A DNA stretch of 11,993 nucleotides from Isohypsibius dastychi (taxonomy: Eukaryota > Tardigrada > Eutardigrada > Parachela > Isohypsibiidae). Shown here piece after piece: positions 1-9,071 of the stretch; position 1 is the first letter of the stretch, and each line of letters begins with the position of its first letter. The position numbers were made by a program, and so were the translations under genes. The stretch spans positions 1-11,993 of the forward strand of contig JAQIWT010001191.1 of NCBI GenBank assembly GCA_034696485.1. Reading direction: 5' to 3'. The notes beneath the pieces were generated by a model, which made no database searches, was not told the DNA's origin, and saw only the letters and a list, made by a program, of their open reading frames with translations.

Positions 1-35
1 AGGGCTTTGTTTTTTCTAACTGACTTTCTTCGTAG

Positions 36-511
36 GAGAAGGCCGCTGAAATTGTGGTCGTCCGGATTCTTCAATGTATCGCCTTTTCGATGGGAGCAGT
101 TGCTTGTTTTCTGTTTTCGCTGTACTTCGCGGTGCTGATTTTGAACCAAGTACGACCACCTTCCACCATGTAGAAAATATCCCCAAATTATTGGTAAGAA
201 ACTATGTATTTCAGACTTGGTGCCGGCCAGTCCTCGAAAAAGTGACATTGATGCAGTTTCCAATGTACAAAGTGAAGGCTGTGACTTGCGCAGACTGTGC
301 GATTTGCAGAGAGCCTTTCGCAATTGGTGACCAAGTGCGCTCTTTGATCCACTGCCGACATGGTAAGTTTCCTTCACGCAAAAACATGTTGTTTTTGGAA
401 TTTACACTGTACTTCTTCACAGAATTCCACAGTCAGTGCATCGATCAGTGGATTTTGCAGCATACTGAATGTCCTTATTGTCGAACCAGGCTTTTTCGAT
501 TTTATGCCTGA
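36..511 (+). CDS. Membrane-anchored RING-H2 zinc finger protein, 3' part (5' exons lie outside the window)
   Basis: Three exons are visible: 36-149, 215-362 and 423-511, with introns 150-214 (65 bases) and 363-422 (60 bases). The first exon follows a good acceptor (ctaac branch-like site, then cttcgtag), so the gene starts upstream of the window. Its frame encodes a hydrophobic stretch (ILQCIAFSMGAVACFLFSLY and onward, about 25 residues) that looks like a transmembrane helix. The joined C-terminus forms a RING-H2 finger: CAIC, 15 residues, CRH, EFH, SQC, 10 residues, CPYC, i.e. C-x2-C-x15-C-x-H-x2-H-x2-C-x10-C-x2-C, followed by a 9-residue tail. The RING is complete only when the second intron is removed. 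RING-H2 proteins of this layout are usually E3 ubiquitin ligases on endomembranes; that role is family knowledge and the substrate is unknown. The ATG at 74 is in a different frame and is not the start. Confidence 0.82.
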
Positions 512-833
512 GTCATCTGTCAGCGTATAAAAATTCCGTCTTTCTCAAATATTATTGCTTTATATGTCCTTCTTTTCCGAAAAGATGAGTCTGTTTTGTG
601 AGCCTTCACTTTCAAGTTTTTGAGTCTGTTTCAATGAAGATGAAGTACTGTAGCTGTAAACCGTTTCGGCTGATTTATAGCCTATAGGTTTGCTTCTTCT
701 TGGTATGGTATCGGTAGTAGATCCCGCTTTCCATGTTTGATATCTCTCATGCTGGAAAACCTCGCAGTTGCTAAGGCAGGAAAAACAAGTCTCAAAACCC
801 AAACATTCCTCATCATTTGTTGACCTTTTTCCA
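512..833. other. Intergenic region between the RING gene and the BTB-BACK gene
   Basis: About 320 bases downstream of the RING stop and upstream of the first in-frame ATG of the BTB gene. A TATAAAA-like string lies near 527 but sits too close to the RING stop and too far from the BTB start to be assigned. The BTB frame stays open upstream only to 741, with an acceptor-like cctcgcag ending at 767, so a non-coding or short coding 5' exon is possible. No RNA gene or repeat is recognised. Confidence 0.4.
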
Positions 834-2558
834 ATGTCAGAACCTTGCGAGGATCTTCATAGTCAAACAACCTCTGGAAACATTTCAAGTGACAGCGAAG
901 ATTTTCCTTCATCAGAAACCAGCCTTCGGTCCTCATCATCGTCATCGATCTCTGAGAAGAAAAACAGATCAAACCAATCACCAGAAACATTATCCCTTCA
1001 GTTCGACGAGAAAACTATCGGATCTGATGCCAGTCTGGGAGATGAGGATGAAACAAACTGGATATTTCTCGGACAACCTGAATATTCCACTTCATCAAAA
1101 TCCAGCTCAGAAAAGAAGGATGACGAAAATGCATTCAGCCTCGAATTAAATCGGCAGCAAATATGTTCAGAAATCCACATCAAAAACAGACTCAAAACGA
1201 TCAAGAAATATCTAGAGAAGATGCGGTTCTGTGATTTCTCATTGTGTTTCAATGACCGGACCATGATCCCGGCACACACGCTCATGTTCAAAATGCACGA
1301 TGGATTCGTAAGGAAATATCCGCAGTTCGACGGCGAACACTCGAAAAGAGAGACGATTTTGCATCTTCCTGAATATCTAACGATTCCGGCGTTCAAAGCG
1401 GTGATGGAGTATGTATACGAAGGGGAATGTCAAGCAAGTAATGACAACTACAAGAGCTTATTCAAAACATTTATTCCGAGCTGAATGTGCGGCTCCTGAA
1501 ACACTTCACTTGCTTTTATGAAAACGAATTCACCGCACCAGATTGTTCCGACTTTATTCAAGCCATTAAACTGTGTTTTTTCTGAATTCTTGAAGACCCA
1601 ATTTTCATCGTTGCAGGTAGCATATACGGATTTCAGTTCAGTTCTCGAAGCTGCAGAGTTTTTTGGTATTGACGCGCTCGAAAGGGATCTTCTGAGCACG
1701 GTGAACGACTTTCCCAAGCCAGAGCTCTTACTGCCCATTGTTTTCCACGGCGATCGAGAGCATCCGTTACACGGATATGCATGGTCAAAGCTCCTTCTTG
1801 AAATCAACGAAATTATAGTGCACAAGTGGTACCTACCCTTGGAGTTGGCAGAAATTTGCGAAATCCTACAGGCGGATGGATTGAAGGTTGATAACGAATA
1901 CATTTTGTTCAAAATGGCGTCCAGCTGGATCAAAGCCCTACAATCAACACGGTCCGTCCATTTGGTGCGAGTCATGAAGTGTGTACGCTTTCATTATATG
2001 ACAAGTGAGGAACTGAGTGCATGTCAACGAAAGGAACCGGCGTTGGTTGAAAATCAAGCTCTCTCCGAGATCATTGATATGGCATATATTGCAAGGCCGT
2101 TTATTCTTGAAAATAATCTGGACTTTCTGCACCATTTTAATCTCGTCCCACCGAGGAATCTTGAAATTCTGAATCATTTCTCGACATCCAAAGAACATCT
2201 GTGCGATGATGAGGAAATACCCCAACAAACACCAGTTCCTAGGCGGTCAGTGGTGCCTGCTCTTCAGATGCCTACGCGTCCGCCTCGGATGATTGACAGA
2301 CCACCGAAAATGGCGAACTCGATACGGCAGGTACTTGAACCACCTGTTGCTTCACATCGGTCAACAAAGTCGGTGACATCGAAAGTGGCGAGAGCGATGA
2401 GCGCGAGTACGCTGATGAGTGGGATAACGTTCAACGATAAAGGATCATTAGTGACAAAAGGTGGTGGTCGCTCAGCACATAAAACGCTGAGTGAAGCGTT
2501 CGAGCGAATTTATGAACACAAAAAATGTGATAACAGCAGGCGGCATTACCGTAAATAA
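834..2558 (+). CDS. BTB-BACK domain protein with serine-rich N-terminus and basic C-terminus
   Basis: Two exons, 834-1437 and 1621-2558, joined over a 183-base GT-AG intron, give 513 residues. The start is the first in-frame ATG (MSEPCEDLHS). Residues 1-120 are rich in Ser, Asp and Glu and look disordered. The BTB/POZ domain spans about 130-225: FCDFSLCFNDR, IPAHTLMFKMH, then VMEYVYEGECQA joined to TYTDFSSVLEAAEFFGI. The join restores the normal spacing between the GE turn and the LEAA helix, which is the main support for this intron. A BACK-like region follows (about 240-340; LAEICEILQADGLKVDNEYI, SSWIKALQST, CVRFHYMTSEEL). No Kelch repeats follow; instead about 140 residues rich in Pro, Arg, Lys and Ser reach the stop. 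BTB-BACK proteins often act as Cullin-3 adaptors or scaffolds; that role is inferred. The exact 5' end is uncertain. Confidence 0.8.
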
Positions 2559-2559
2559 A
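2554..2559 (+). promoter_or_regulatory. AATAAA polyadenylation signal overlapping the BTB gene stop codon
   Basis: AATAAA contains the TAA stop (2556-2558). A T/G-rich stretch (cttgtttttcatg) lies about 20-35 bases further on, as expected downstream of a cleavage site. If used, the 3' UTR would be only some 15-30 bases. This fits the tight convergent spacing of 131 bases to the stop of the PAN gene on the other strand. Confidence 0.5.
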
Positions 2560-2689
2560 TCACTTTCTGTTCTAGTCTCGCTTGTTTTTCATGTATCATG
2601 GTAAAGTCGATCGGTGTTGTGCTGAAACGAGTTCTGTGATGTGATAGTCATTGTGGGTCCCTTTTTTCCGTCAGTTTTTCATAAATTGT

Positions 2690-5338
2690 TCATTTAAAAA
2701 TATAAGACGCAGCATTGGAATCTGCTTTCACGAAGCCTCCGGATTTTTTCACTGCACATTTTCGATCTAATTTATGGAATGTTGCGACTCTGCAAACTGG
2801 GTGGATATTGCATAACCCCATACAGAGTCGTTCCGTCATCCTCCAATTAGCGTCCTCCATTAGCCAATCAACGACAGGTATCCCATGAAATGTCACATCC
2901 TCTCCACCATGAATTTGTCCGTTTTTTCTTGAAATGCCACTGCTCCACGTTCCATGAGTATAGTAATCTTCGTGAACCACCACTTTCAAGCTGACGCTTT
3001 TGTTGTATGCTTGACATGTCTGTGTCTTGAGATTGTAGTCATCCATGTAGCACTGTGAGCAGGCTCTACATAGAGTTTGACAATGGGTCTGGTTTTGCGC
3101 TGATTTCATCCAAGTTGAGCTCCCTGGGTCGGCGATGATTCTGACTTTAGACATCCAGCACTGTAGTGAGGTCTCGCCTGGAACCATACAAGGTAAAGAC
3201 GGGCTTTGTCTGTTGAAACTGAATTGTGTTTACCTGAATCATTCAAAGTACTGCCATTATAAGCAGTCCACACAGAAGAGCCGTTGTTTTGGAATGTTCC
3301 AACAACGCCTTGGTCAGACACACCGAAAAAGGTCATCTCCGAATCACGAGAAACTCCCTTCAAAAAATAAGTGAGATATTCAACATAATTGAATACAGTC
3401 ATTAAGGAGCTGTCAGGGCGCTTCGGCGGTACTAGCTGGTACTTACCATAGTCTGCCACACGTATGATTTAGACGTTGTGTCGTATAGGCCGGCTATACC
3501 GTTGGTGCCCAAGTACAAGTATTCGATTAGTTTCCCTTTTGTTCCACTCGTCCACATTGATTTAAGATCCCAGCCCCGGATCAATTCCAGATTTCCATTC
3601 TTGTTCAAATTCAGCTCATAGTCTCCGTTGGGTGAGTGCAAGCTCTGTCCACGTAATAGCTTGCCCCCCTTGTCCAATCGATCTGAAATCGTATAAGATT
3701 AAGACTACATTAACATTCGAACAAAAAATTGAAATTTTGTTACGTTTGCGCTTTTCTTCGGTCATGACAACTGGGTCGCTTTTGAGTCGATTGGAATTGG
3801 TATCCGAAAAAACTGTGGTGACATGATCTTTACTAACGGACCATGATCCTATGTTGGAAGAATAGTGGCTGCACTTGCGTGTGGCCGTGTTGAACACCGC
3901 AACGTTGCATTTTGGCCAAAGATGACATAGGTTGACGCAGAGCAACTCGGTCCAAAGATTCGCACCTATTCCGCCCCAATCCGGCATTGGTTTTTCATCA
4001 AATTTGAGCTCGATTCCTTTAAAATCCGCCCCAGGTTTCCTCATGGCGATGGCACTCCAAATTCCAACAACAGAATATCCCGTTGTATTAACCATCTTCC
4101 CAACAGTTTGACCGTTGAATCCAGTGCAAGTTTTAGTTGCACTACTGAACTCAGCGATTTTGCAGTATTTGCTTTTCTGACAAAGCACGCGACATGTTAG
4201 TGTTGTTGATGCGATCTTTTGAAAGACCTGAAAGCTTGGATGGACAATCAATCTGAGGTGCTCCACAGTATTCGGCACGTAAGAACTTAAAGTACTGATC
4301 GGGGTGTTGGAATCTGCTAAACAGAAACATTATGCGGGTCAGTGGTCGATCCGAGATTTGCAATGAGTTAATAATTCGAGCTTGTTGTCGCTCTACTCAC
4401 GTGTTGTTGATGCTGTAACTGGCGAAATGGTTGTGGGTCTGGGACTCGTTGAGAGCACGGGCTGACGATCCCATGAGAACATGTACGAAACAAAAATCTT
4501 ATCAGCAACCGGTAGTGAGCTCATCCGTAACCTTTGGAGTCGACATTCACTTTTGCTGATTTCAAATGACGCGACTTGGCATTGTGGATGCACGAAACAT
4601 ACATCTCTACATAATTTCTCGGTCCAGAAGGATCTGAATGACTGACCCAGGGTCTCGCCTCCGTATTTGATGTCATCTCCGTCGAACATGATCCCGGGCA
4701 GTCGCGAAGAATTCTTTGAATTCGTGGTATAGATCGCAAAATCATCTTTGTAGACGATCTTTATGTCCTTGGTTTCGTCGTAACCGGTGCAAATACCAGC
4801 ATCTGCATCAAATTCTACCAGCTTGCACTGATGTGTACATAAACGAGCACATTCCTCTTTGCGTGGCCCTGGTTTTTTCCAAATTTCACTCCCAGCTCTC
4901 GATATAATTCTCAAATCGTCGAAATGTGCGGAAGATATTAGCTTCACCCCACCTACCTCTGAAAAGCTCAGGCTGCTCTGCTGCATCTTGGCCTCAATAT
5001 ATTTAAAATAGGATTACTGTACCTGGTGCTGGTGTGGGTGGGGATGGTCCGTCGTAGTCGTCGGGGAAAGATATCAACGTCATCCCAACTGCCCCTGAAA
5101 TGAGACAATCAGGCGGTCCTCCTGTGTTTTGTCTCGACGTACCTACAATGTTCTTGACACGGGCTTACCTGGTGTTGGTGTCAGCGAAGACGAACCATTG
5201 TTGTAATCACCGTAGTCTAACACATCTGCGGGCAAATGAAGTTCATTCTTGATCGGCAAACATTTCAAGCTTACCTGACTGCACTGATGCCAGCACGTAT
5301 CGAAAAGCAAAAATACAAAGAAACCTCCGTCTCAACAT
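2690..5338 (-). CDS. Secreted multidomain protein: three PAN/apple-like pairs with a bulb-type lectin-like insert
   Basis: Eight exons on the minus strand: 5338-5275, 5225-5169, 5094-5023, 4958-4401, 4316-3744, 3682-3447, 3357-3234, 3177-2690. All introns are GT-AG, and the phases agree throughout to give 723 residues and a stop. Residues 1-21 are a signal peptide (MLRRRFLCIFAF..VLASVQS). Residues 22-64 are two short acidic and Pro/Thr-rich mini-exons. Exon 4 (about 80-230) and exon 5 (about 271-425) each hold two PAN-like modules, with cysteine cores such as CARLCTHQCKLVEF and WTEKLCRDVCFVHPQC. Exons 6-7 (442-561) resemble a B-type (bulb) lectin: LLRGQSLHSPNGDYELNL, NGNLEL, MWTSGTKG, VWTAYNGS. 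Exon 8 (about 572-723) is a third PAN pair. PAN domains bind protein or sugar ligands and B-lectins bind mannose; ligand and function here are unknown. The gene is head-to-head with lectin A. Confidence 0.82.
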
Positions 5339-6283
5339 TTTGAATGGATCCACCAGCTCGTCGGTTCTCTCAGTTTTACACAGAGCCGAGTAAAATGGTG
5401 TATCGAAAGACAGATCCAATGATCGGGAGAAAGTATTTTCGTAGATGCCATGCCTGCCTATTTGGAACGTGCGTCAGTGAGCTCTTTCTAGATGTTATCT
5501 GTCGGCCACTTTGGGCAACGCTCTACCATGCATTGTGCCTGTACAAAACCTAAATTAGCGAAACAGAATAAATCACGATTTGGTTGTGCTGAAGCGGTAC
5601 ACGAACCGCTTGAACTCCCTGTAACTGTAGACCATGTTGTTTTCTTCATTTTGCTGAGACTTCATCATTTGCGTCTATCCCGAAGTAAAACGTGGTCCAC
5701 CGGTTGCTTACCTGAGCCACACGAGCTGGTAAGTGTACCCCAATCTTTCGAGAATCTGCTGAACAAGATATTTTGGAACAATGGTGATCAATAAAGTGGC
5801 CAACATGCGGCTTACGGAACCGTTGTTTCCAACACAGCATCTCCTTTGCTGAAACGAAAGACTTCTCTTCAGATTTCTGGTGTACCTGCTATGATATCTT
5901 CACAACATCGGTCATTTATTCGGAGCTCAATTCATTGATAAGCTTGGTTCCCTAACTGACTCTGTATTGAGCTCACCCGTAAACTGATACAGACTGCACA
6001 ATTTACAATTTTCATAGTGCAATAAAAAACTTCTTTCCTCGGTTTCAGTTAGTCTGAAAAAAACGAAAAACCATCAATGTGATCTACGACATCGGTACAA
6101 GTACCAGTATCAACTGTTTACGAGTTCAAGCTTCAGATGCTTGCATCAATCACTGCCGCCTGTCCCGAAGCCGGAGGCGACCAAAATTCGTACGTTGTTC
6201 TGAAAAGAAAACACGGAGTAGTATATAAATTTCAGTGCCTGGACGTACTCCAGCAACCCTTTCCACTTGGATTTCTATTTGCC
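5339..6283. other. Divergent intergenic region between the PAN gene and lectin A
   Basis: About 945 bases separate the two start codons on opposite strands, so both promoters should lie here. The whole stretch has an inverted homologue at about 10109-11126 that separates lectin B from the broken PAN copy. Homology is patchy but collinear, for example the block around tgtagaccatgttgt near 5626 and tgcaataaaaa near 6019. Open frames within it do not survive comparison of the two copies. The only strong element assigned is the TATA box listed separately. Confidence 0.6.
6224..6230 (+). promoter_or_regulatory. TATA box candidate of lectin A
   Basis: TATAAAT within gtatataaatttcag lies 60 bases before the lectin A ATG. 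The same element, gtgtataaattaccag, precedes lectin B at nearly the same distance (63 bases). A weaker version, ttgtacaaatatcag, precedes lectin C by 58 bases. Conservation in three paralogues at a fixed distance is the evidence. Confidence 0.6.
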
Positions 6284-6913
6284 ATGCAGAACTTCTACTC
6301 ACTCTACCTACTCGTACTAGTAAGTGACCAAACTGATTATCAATTATGCCCCCATACTAATCTATCACTTATCCAAAGGTTAATATCTGCAATGCAGCCA
6401 AGCCAAATCGAATTACCTCAACCAAACAATCGGAATCTTCATTGCAGCCCACATTTTTGAGAAATGTGTCCGTGTCGTTGTCGACCACTAGGTCTCCCAA
6501 GACGCCTGGCGTAAGGACGATGGTTAAAGCCGGTGAAACCAAGACGCTATCCTGCCCAGTTGGAAGTGTGGTAGATATGAAATCAGCCTCTTACATCCCA
6601 AGTACCATCTCAGCCCAATGCCCTAAGCTGGATGATTCGACTCGACTGAGAACACTCTGCACCGGTATCGAATCTTGCAAGGTTTCTGCAAACAGCAAGC
6701 TTCAACTTGGCAAATGCGTGACACCGTACAATCTGGAAACTGTTCATGACTGCTTAACTATACGAAGTATGGTATATTGTTCAGTACGCGGAACAGAATA
6801 TTCAAAATATTCACTTTTTAGGAATGGCGCCGAAAATCAACGTCGCTCTTGCAGTAGAAAGTGCAACTGTCAACACCGGTCACGTCTTTGCCGACGAGCA
6901 GTTCTTAGACTGA
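6284..6913 (+). CDS. Lectin A: secreted SUEL-type (galactose-binding lectin domain) protein
   Basis: Three exons, 6284-6319, 6379-6766 and 6822-6913, with introns of 59 and 55 bases, give 171 residues. Exon 1 plus the start of exon 2 encode a signal peptide (MQNFYSLYLLVL, then VNICNA). A Ser/Thr-rich stalk covers about 19-60. The SUEL-like domain follows: VKAGETKTLSCPVGSVVD, SASYIP, C93, C106 in RTLCTG, IESCKVSAN, GKCVTPYNLETVHDCLTIR. Exon 3 supplies the last strand (MAPKINVALAVES) and a tail ending DEQFLD. Readthrough past 6766 gives a different, longer tail. The spliced tail is preferred because it matches lectins B and C in the same place. In the last strand the expected Cys is Ser. SUEL domains bind galactose or rhamnose in secreted and membrane proteins; the ligand here is unknown. 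Lectin A is the left-arm member of the inverted pair and is divergent from the PAN gene. Confidence 0.8.
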
Positions 6914-7116
6914 TAAACTAGCTGTTGGACAATCGCTTTGGTGGGCCACTAAACTCCTCGAACTTTAGTTTTTCATGTTTTCGTATACGCGAAGCTAATT
7001 GCCCCATTGTGCACTCAAGCTGCAAACGGTTTCCTAAACAGTCATTCATCCATGTCAATACAGTATGTGACGGAGTTATCGTAGTTCATCAAGAGCGAGC
7101 ATCAATTGTTTACCAG

Positions 7117-7138
7117 GTAGTTAGCTAGTTAGTTAGCT
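7117..7138 (+). repeat. Short TTAG/GTAG-type simple repeat
   Basis: gtagttagctagttagttag is a degenerate four-base repeat. It lies near the inner end of the left arm. The inverted copy lacks it, so it is an arm-specific insertion or expansion. Confidence 0.5.
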
Positions 7139-8163
7139 TTGGTAGTAAGAACGGCGATTGACAGAATACAGTATAGACCACTAAGAGGTTTTCTTCGCAA
7201 ATTGTGAGCGTTAAACAATTCGAAGGGTTCTTCAAAGCATAAACTGCTCTCAACGCAGTTACTATCTCCTCACCAAAGGAACACTCGACTGACCAGTCAG
7301 TTGGCCAAGCACCTCTGTTGCCGTTCAAACGATCCATATTAGATTTCCGTACCATACTGTGCGTAAAATGCCACACATAAATGTACAGACTCTTTTGGTT
7401 TATTATGTATCGTTCATGACTGTACCTTATCTAAAGCTGCACGATGACCAATGTTTTAAACTACATCATGTTGAAGATATTTGAGCTATGTAGTCAATTC
7501 CGACTCTGCTGTATGAGTGATATCTGGCAGCAGTTGTGGTACCGCACATAGAGTCTCAGGTTCTTCCGGACTTGTCAAAAAACGAAAAATCCACCAACGC
7601 TTCCCATGCAGTGATCTCTGGTTAGACCCAGCTTAGAGCGAAGTTGGATAAGACACAATATTCTTGTGTAACCGGTTTTTAGCTCCCGGTTTTCCTGAAC
7701 CCGGGATTCGTTATCTGAGTGAAAATTAAATGGAAGGCTCTTATCAAAAGCAGACGCAGTGCAGATGCCGTTCCGAATATTGTCATACGAAAAGCTGGTT
7801 GCATGAACTCATTCAGGTCAGGAGAAGCGTGAAATCTGAGCGAGAACACAACCATTACAGAAACAGGTGGCTTCTTAGAAAAGTACTGCACTTCTTCGTT
7901 GCAGTTGTTTGCAAACGGATTATTTTACGAAAATGCGTACCTGGAGACTGGTTGAACAAAACTCTCAATTACGAACAACAGAGATTAATTGTGATTAATG
8001 GTGACAAGGATGCGTCTGGTTGACAGTCTGTCATATTGTTTCCCTAATCATTATTTAGAACTCACATGACAACAGCAAAAAAGCATAAAACGGAACAGTT
8101 CTGTTCAGCACAGTTTTCTCGTCAGACGGTAATCAAAAACAACGTTCTTGGGCAAATTTTTTG

Positions 8164-8171
8164 TACAAATA
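8164..8171 (+). promoter_or_regulatory. Degenerate TATA-like element of lectin C
   Basis: tacaaata in the context ttgtacaaatatcag, 58 bases before the lectin C start. It aligns with the TATA elements of lectins A and B in position and flanking bases. It is weaker by one or two substitutions, so its activity is uncertain. Confidence 0.35.
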
Positions 8172-8221
8172 TCAGTTTGGTGAACAGAACAAGGCCACGT
8201 CTTTGGAAAGCGTATCACAAA

Positions 8222-9071
8222 ATGGCGTACTTGCAAGGTTTTGTGTTTCTGTTTGGCATCGTAAGTTGAAAATATTAGTAATATTATCGCGGTGCCTTAA
8301 CATATTCATATCCACAGGTTGCCTGTTCTGTTTTCCCGTTTGATGAACCTGCCGATCCATCCACTGGGACAACAACCCCACACTCAGAACTAGAATTTCT
8401 TAACCGTTTGGAACAACGCGCAAAATCCAGGACGGATCGTCCTGGAAGGGTCATCGCAACAACTCCCAGTTTTACGACACCAAACCCGACATCCAAACTC
8501 AGTTTTCTCAACGGTTCAGACGAACGCGCAAAGCCCAGTACAGCAGCCCGTGGGAAAACGACCACCCCGGTTTCAAGTTCTACGACATCAAGCTCGGACT
8601 CCGATTTAAGTTTTCTACTCAACCGACTAGAAGAACGGGCCAAATCGAAAATAGCTCTCCAAGGAAAGGTCACTGCTTCCATTTCGAGTTCCACGACATC
8701 AAGTCCAGCGAAAAGTCAGAGCATGACAGCTGTCATCAAAGCTGGAGCGAGCAAGGTCATCGCTTGTGCTAACGGAAATCCGATTACAGTGACCAACGCG
8801 TTCTATCGTGTTAGCGATTTGGACCGGTTTACGAATGGACTTTGCGGTGGTCAAACTAAATGCACCGTCAATGCCGCAAGCTCACCCAGCTCCAAAAAGC
8901 TTGATCTCGTGATCGCGTATTCCTGCGGCTCGTCAACAGGTGAGAAACTTGTCTAATCACAACTTAGCATTGTGATCTTGTTTACAACTCTTTTCAGAAA
9001 ATGAGGCCAACGCCAGCTTTTTACCAACGGAACGGAAACATTTTTTGCCAGACGAACAATTTTTATGGTGA
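8222..9071 (+). CDS. Lectin C: secreted SUEL-type protein with three tandem 36-37-residue repeats
   Basis: Exons 8222-8260, 8318-8939 and 8998-9071 (introns 57 and 58 bases) give 244 residues. The start at 8222 was chosen because it yields a signal peptide (MAYLQGFVFLFGI, then VACSV) and aligns with the short first exons of lectins A and B. The frame is open further upstream to 8066. Residues 37-145 are three imperfect repeats beginning ELEFLNRLEQRAKS, KLSFLNGSDERAKP and DLSFLLNRLEERAKS, each followed by a Thr/Ser/Pro-rich half. The SUEL-like domain (about 150-235) contains VIKAGASKVIACANG, NAFYRV, GLCGGQTKCTV and KKLDLVIAYSC. Unlike A and B it keeps the final Cys but lacks some inner ones. 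The tail ends LPDEQFLW, matching DEQFLD of lectin A. Intron phases (0, then 1) equal those of A and B, so the three are paralogues. It lies in the loop of the inverted repeat. Confidence 0.78.
8387..8713 (+). repeat. In-frame tandem repeat, three units of about 108-111 bases, in lectin C
   Basis: Units start at 8387, 8495 and 8603. Each encodes a charged half (FLNRLEQRAKS-like) and a Ser/Thr/Pro half (for example SSSTTSSS) that would suit O-glycosylation. The third unit is one codon longer. No counterpart is found in lectins A or B. Confidence 0.75.

Larger units (their letters stand above)
4862..7165. repeat. Left arm of a large diverged inverted duplication
   Basis: Read on the opposite strand, this stretch matches about 9255-11469. 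Matching blocks in order: PAN exon 4 start, PAN exon 1 (atgttgagacggagg in both), intergenic blocks, the lectin TATA element, all three lectin exons, and the 3' flank (catgttttcgtat, gtcaatacagtatgtgacgg). Identity is roughly 70 percent or more in good blocks, judged by eye. The left limit may be set by the transposon that truncates the other arm rather than by the original duplication. Confidence 0.85.
6914..8221. other. Flank of lectin A and palindrome spacer; no confident gene
   Basis: From 6914 to about 7165 the sequence is the 3' flank of lectin A, homologous to the flank of lectin B. A short GTAG/TTAG-rich run sits at 7117-7138 with no counterpart in the other arm. From about 7166 to 8150 no inverted homology was found. 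Several small open frames exist (for example 7376-7125 minus and 7730-8023 plus), but none has a clear domain or splice partner. Close CCGGTTTT direct repeats occur near 7672-7700. The end of this stretch holds the lectin C promoter region. Confidence 0.45.

Noticed and set aside
74-511. Single-exon gene starting with the ATG at 74 and including the RING
   Set aside because: It runs through both introns, breaks the RING spacing with a 20-residue insert, and ignores the transmembrane exon in another frame after the acceptor at 35.
768-833. Start of the BTB gene at 768
   Set aside because: The codon at 768 is TTG. In a eukaryote the first in-frame ATG at 834 is the better start.
5568-5665. Small conserved protein (MMKSQQNEENNMVYSYREFK) encoded on the minus strand and mirrored at about 10797-10885 plus
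   Set aside because: Most base differences between the two copies change amino acids, and an indel shifts the frame near the end. The similarity is explained by the inverted duplication.
5492-5794. 100-residue plus-strand open frame in the divergent intergenic region
   Set aside because: No recognisable domain, and the frame is not open in the right-arm homologue.
6767-6921. Readthrough C-terminus of lectin A as the main product
   Set aside because: The spliced frame is better conserved with lectin B and matches the tail of lectin C. Readthrough is kept only as a possible isoform.
7730-8023. 97-residue plus-strand open frame upstream of lectin C, and its minus-strand shadow 7891-7679
   Set aside because: No domain, no signal peptide and no convincing splice partner. 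It is listed only as part of the unassigned spacer.
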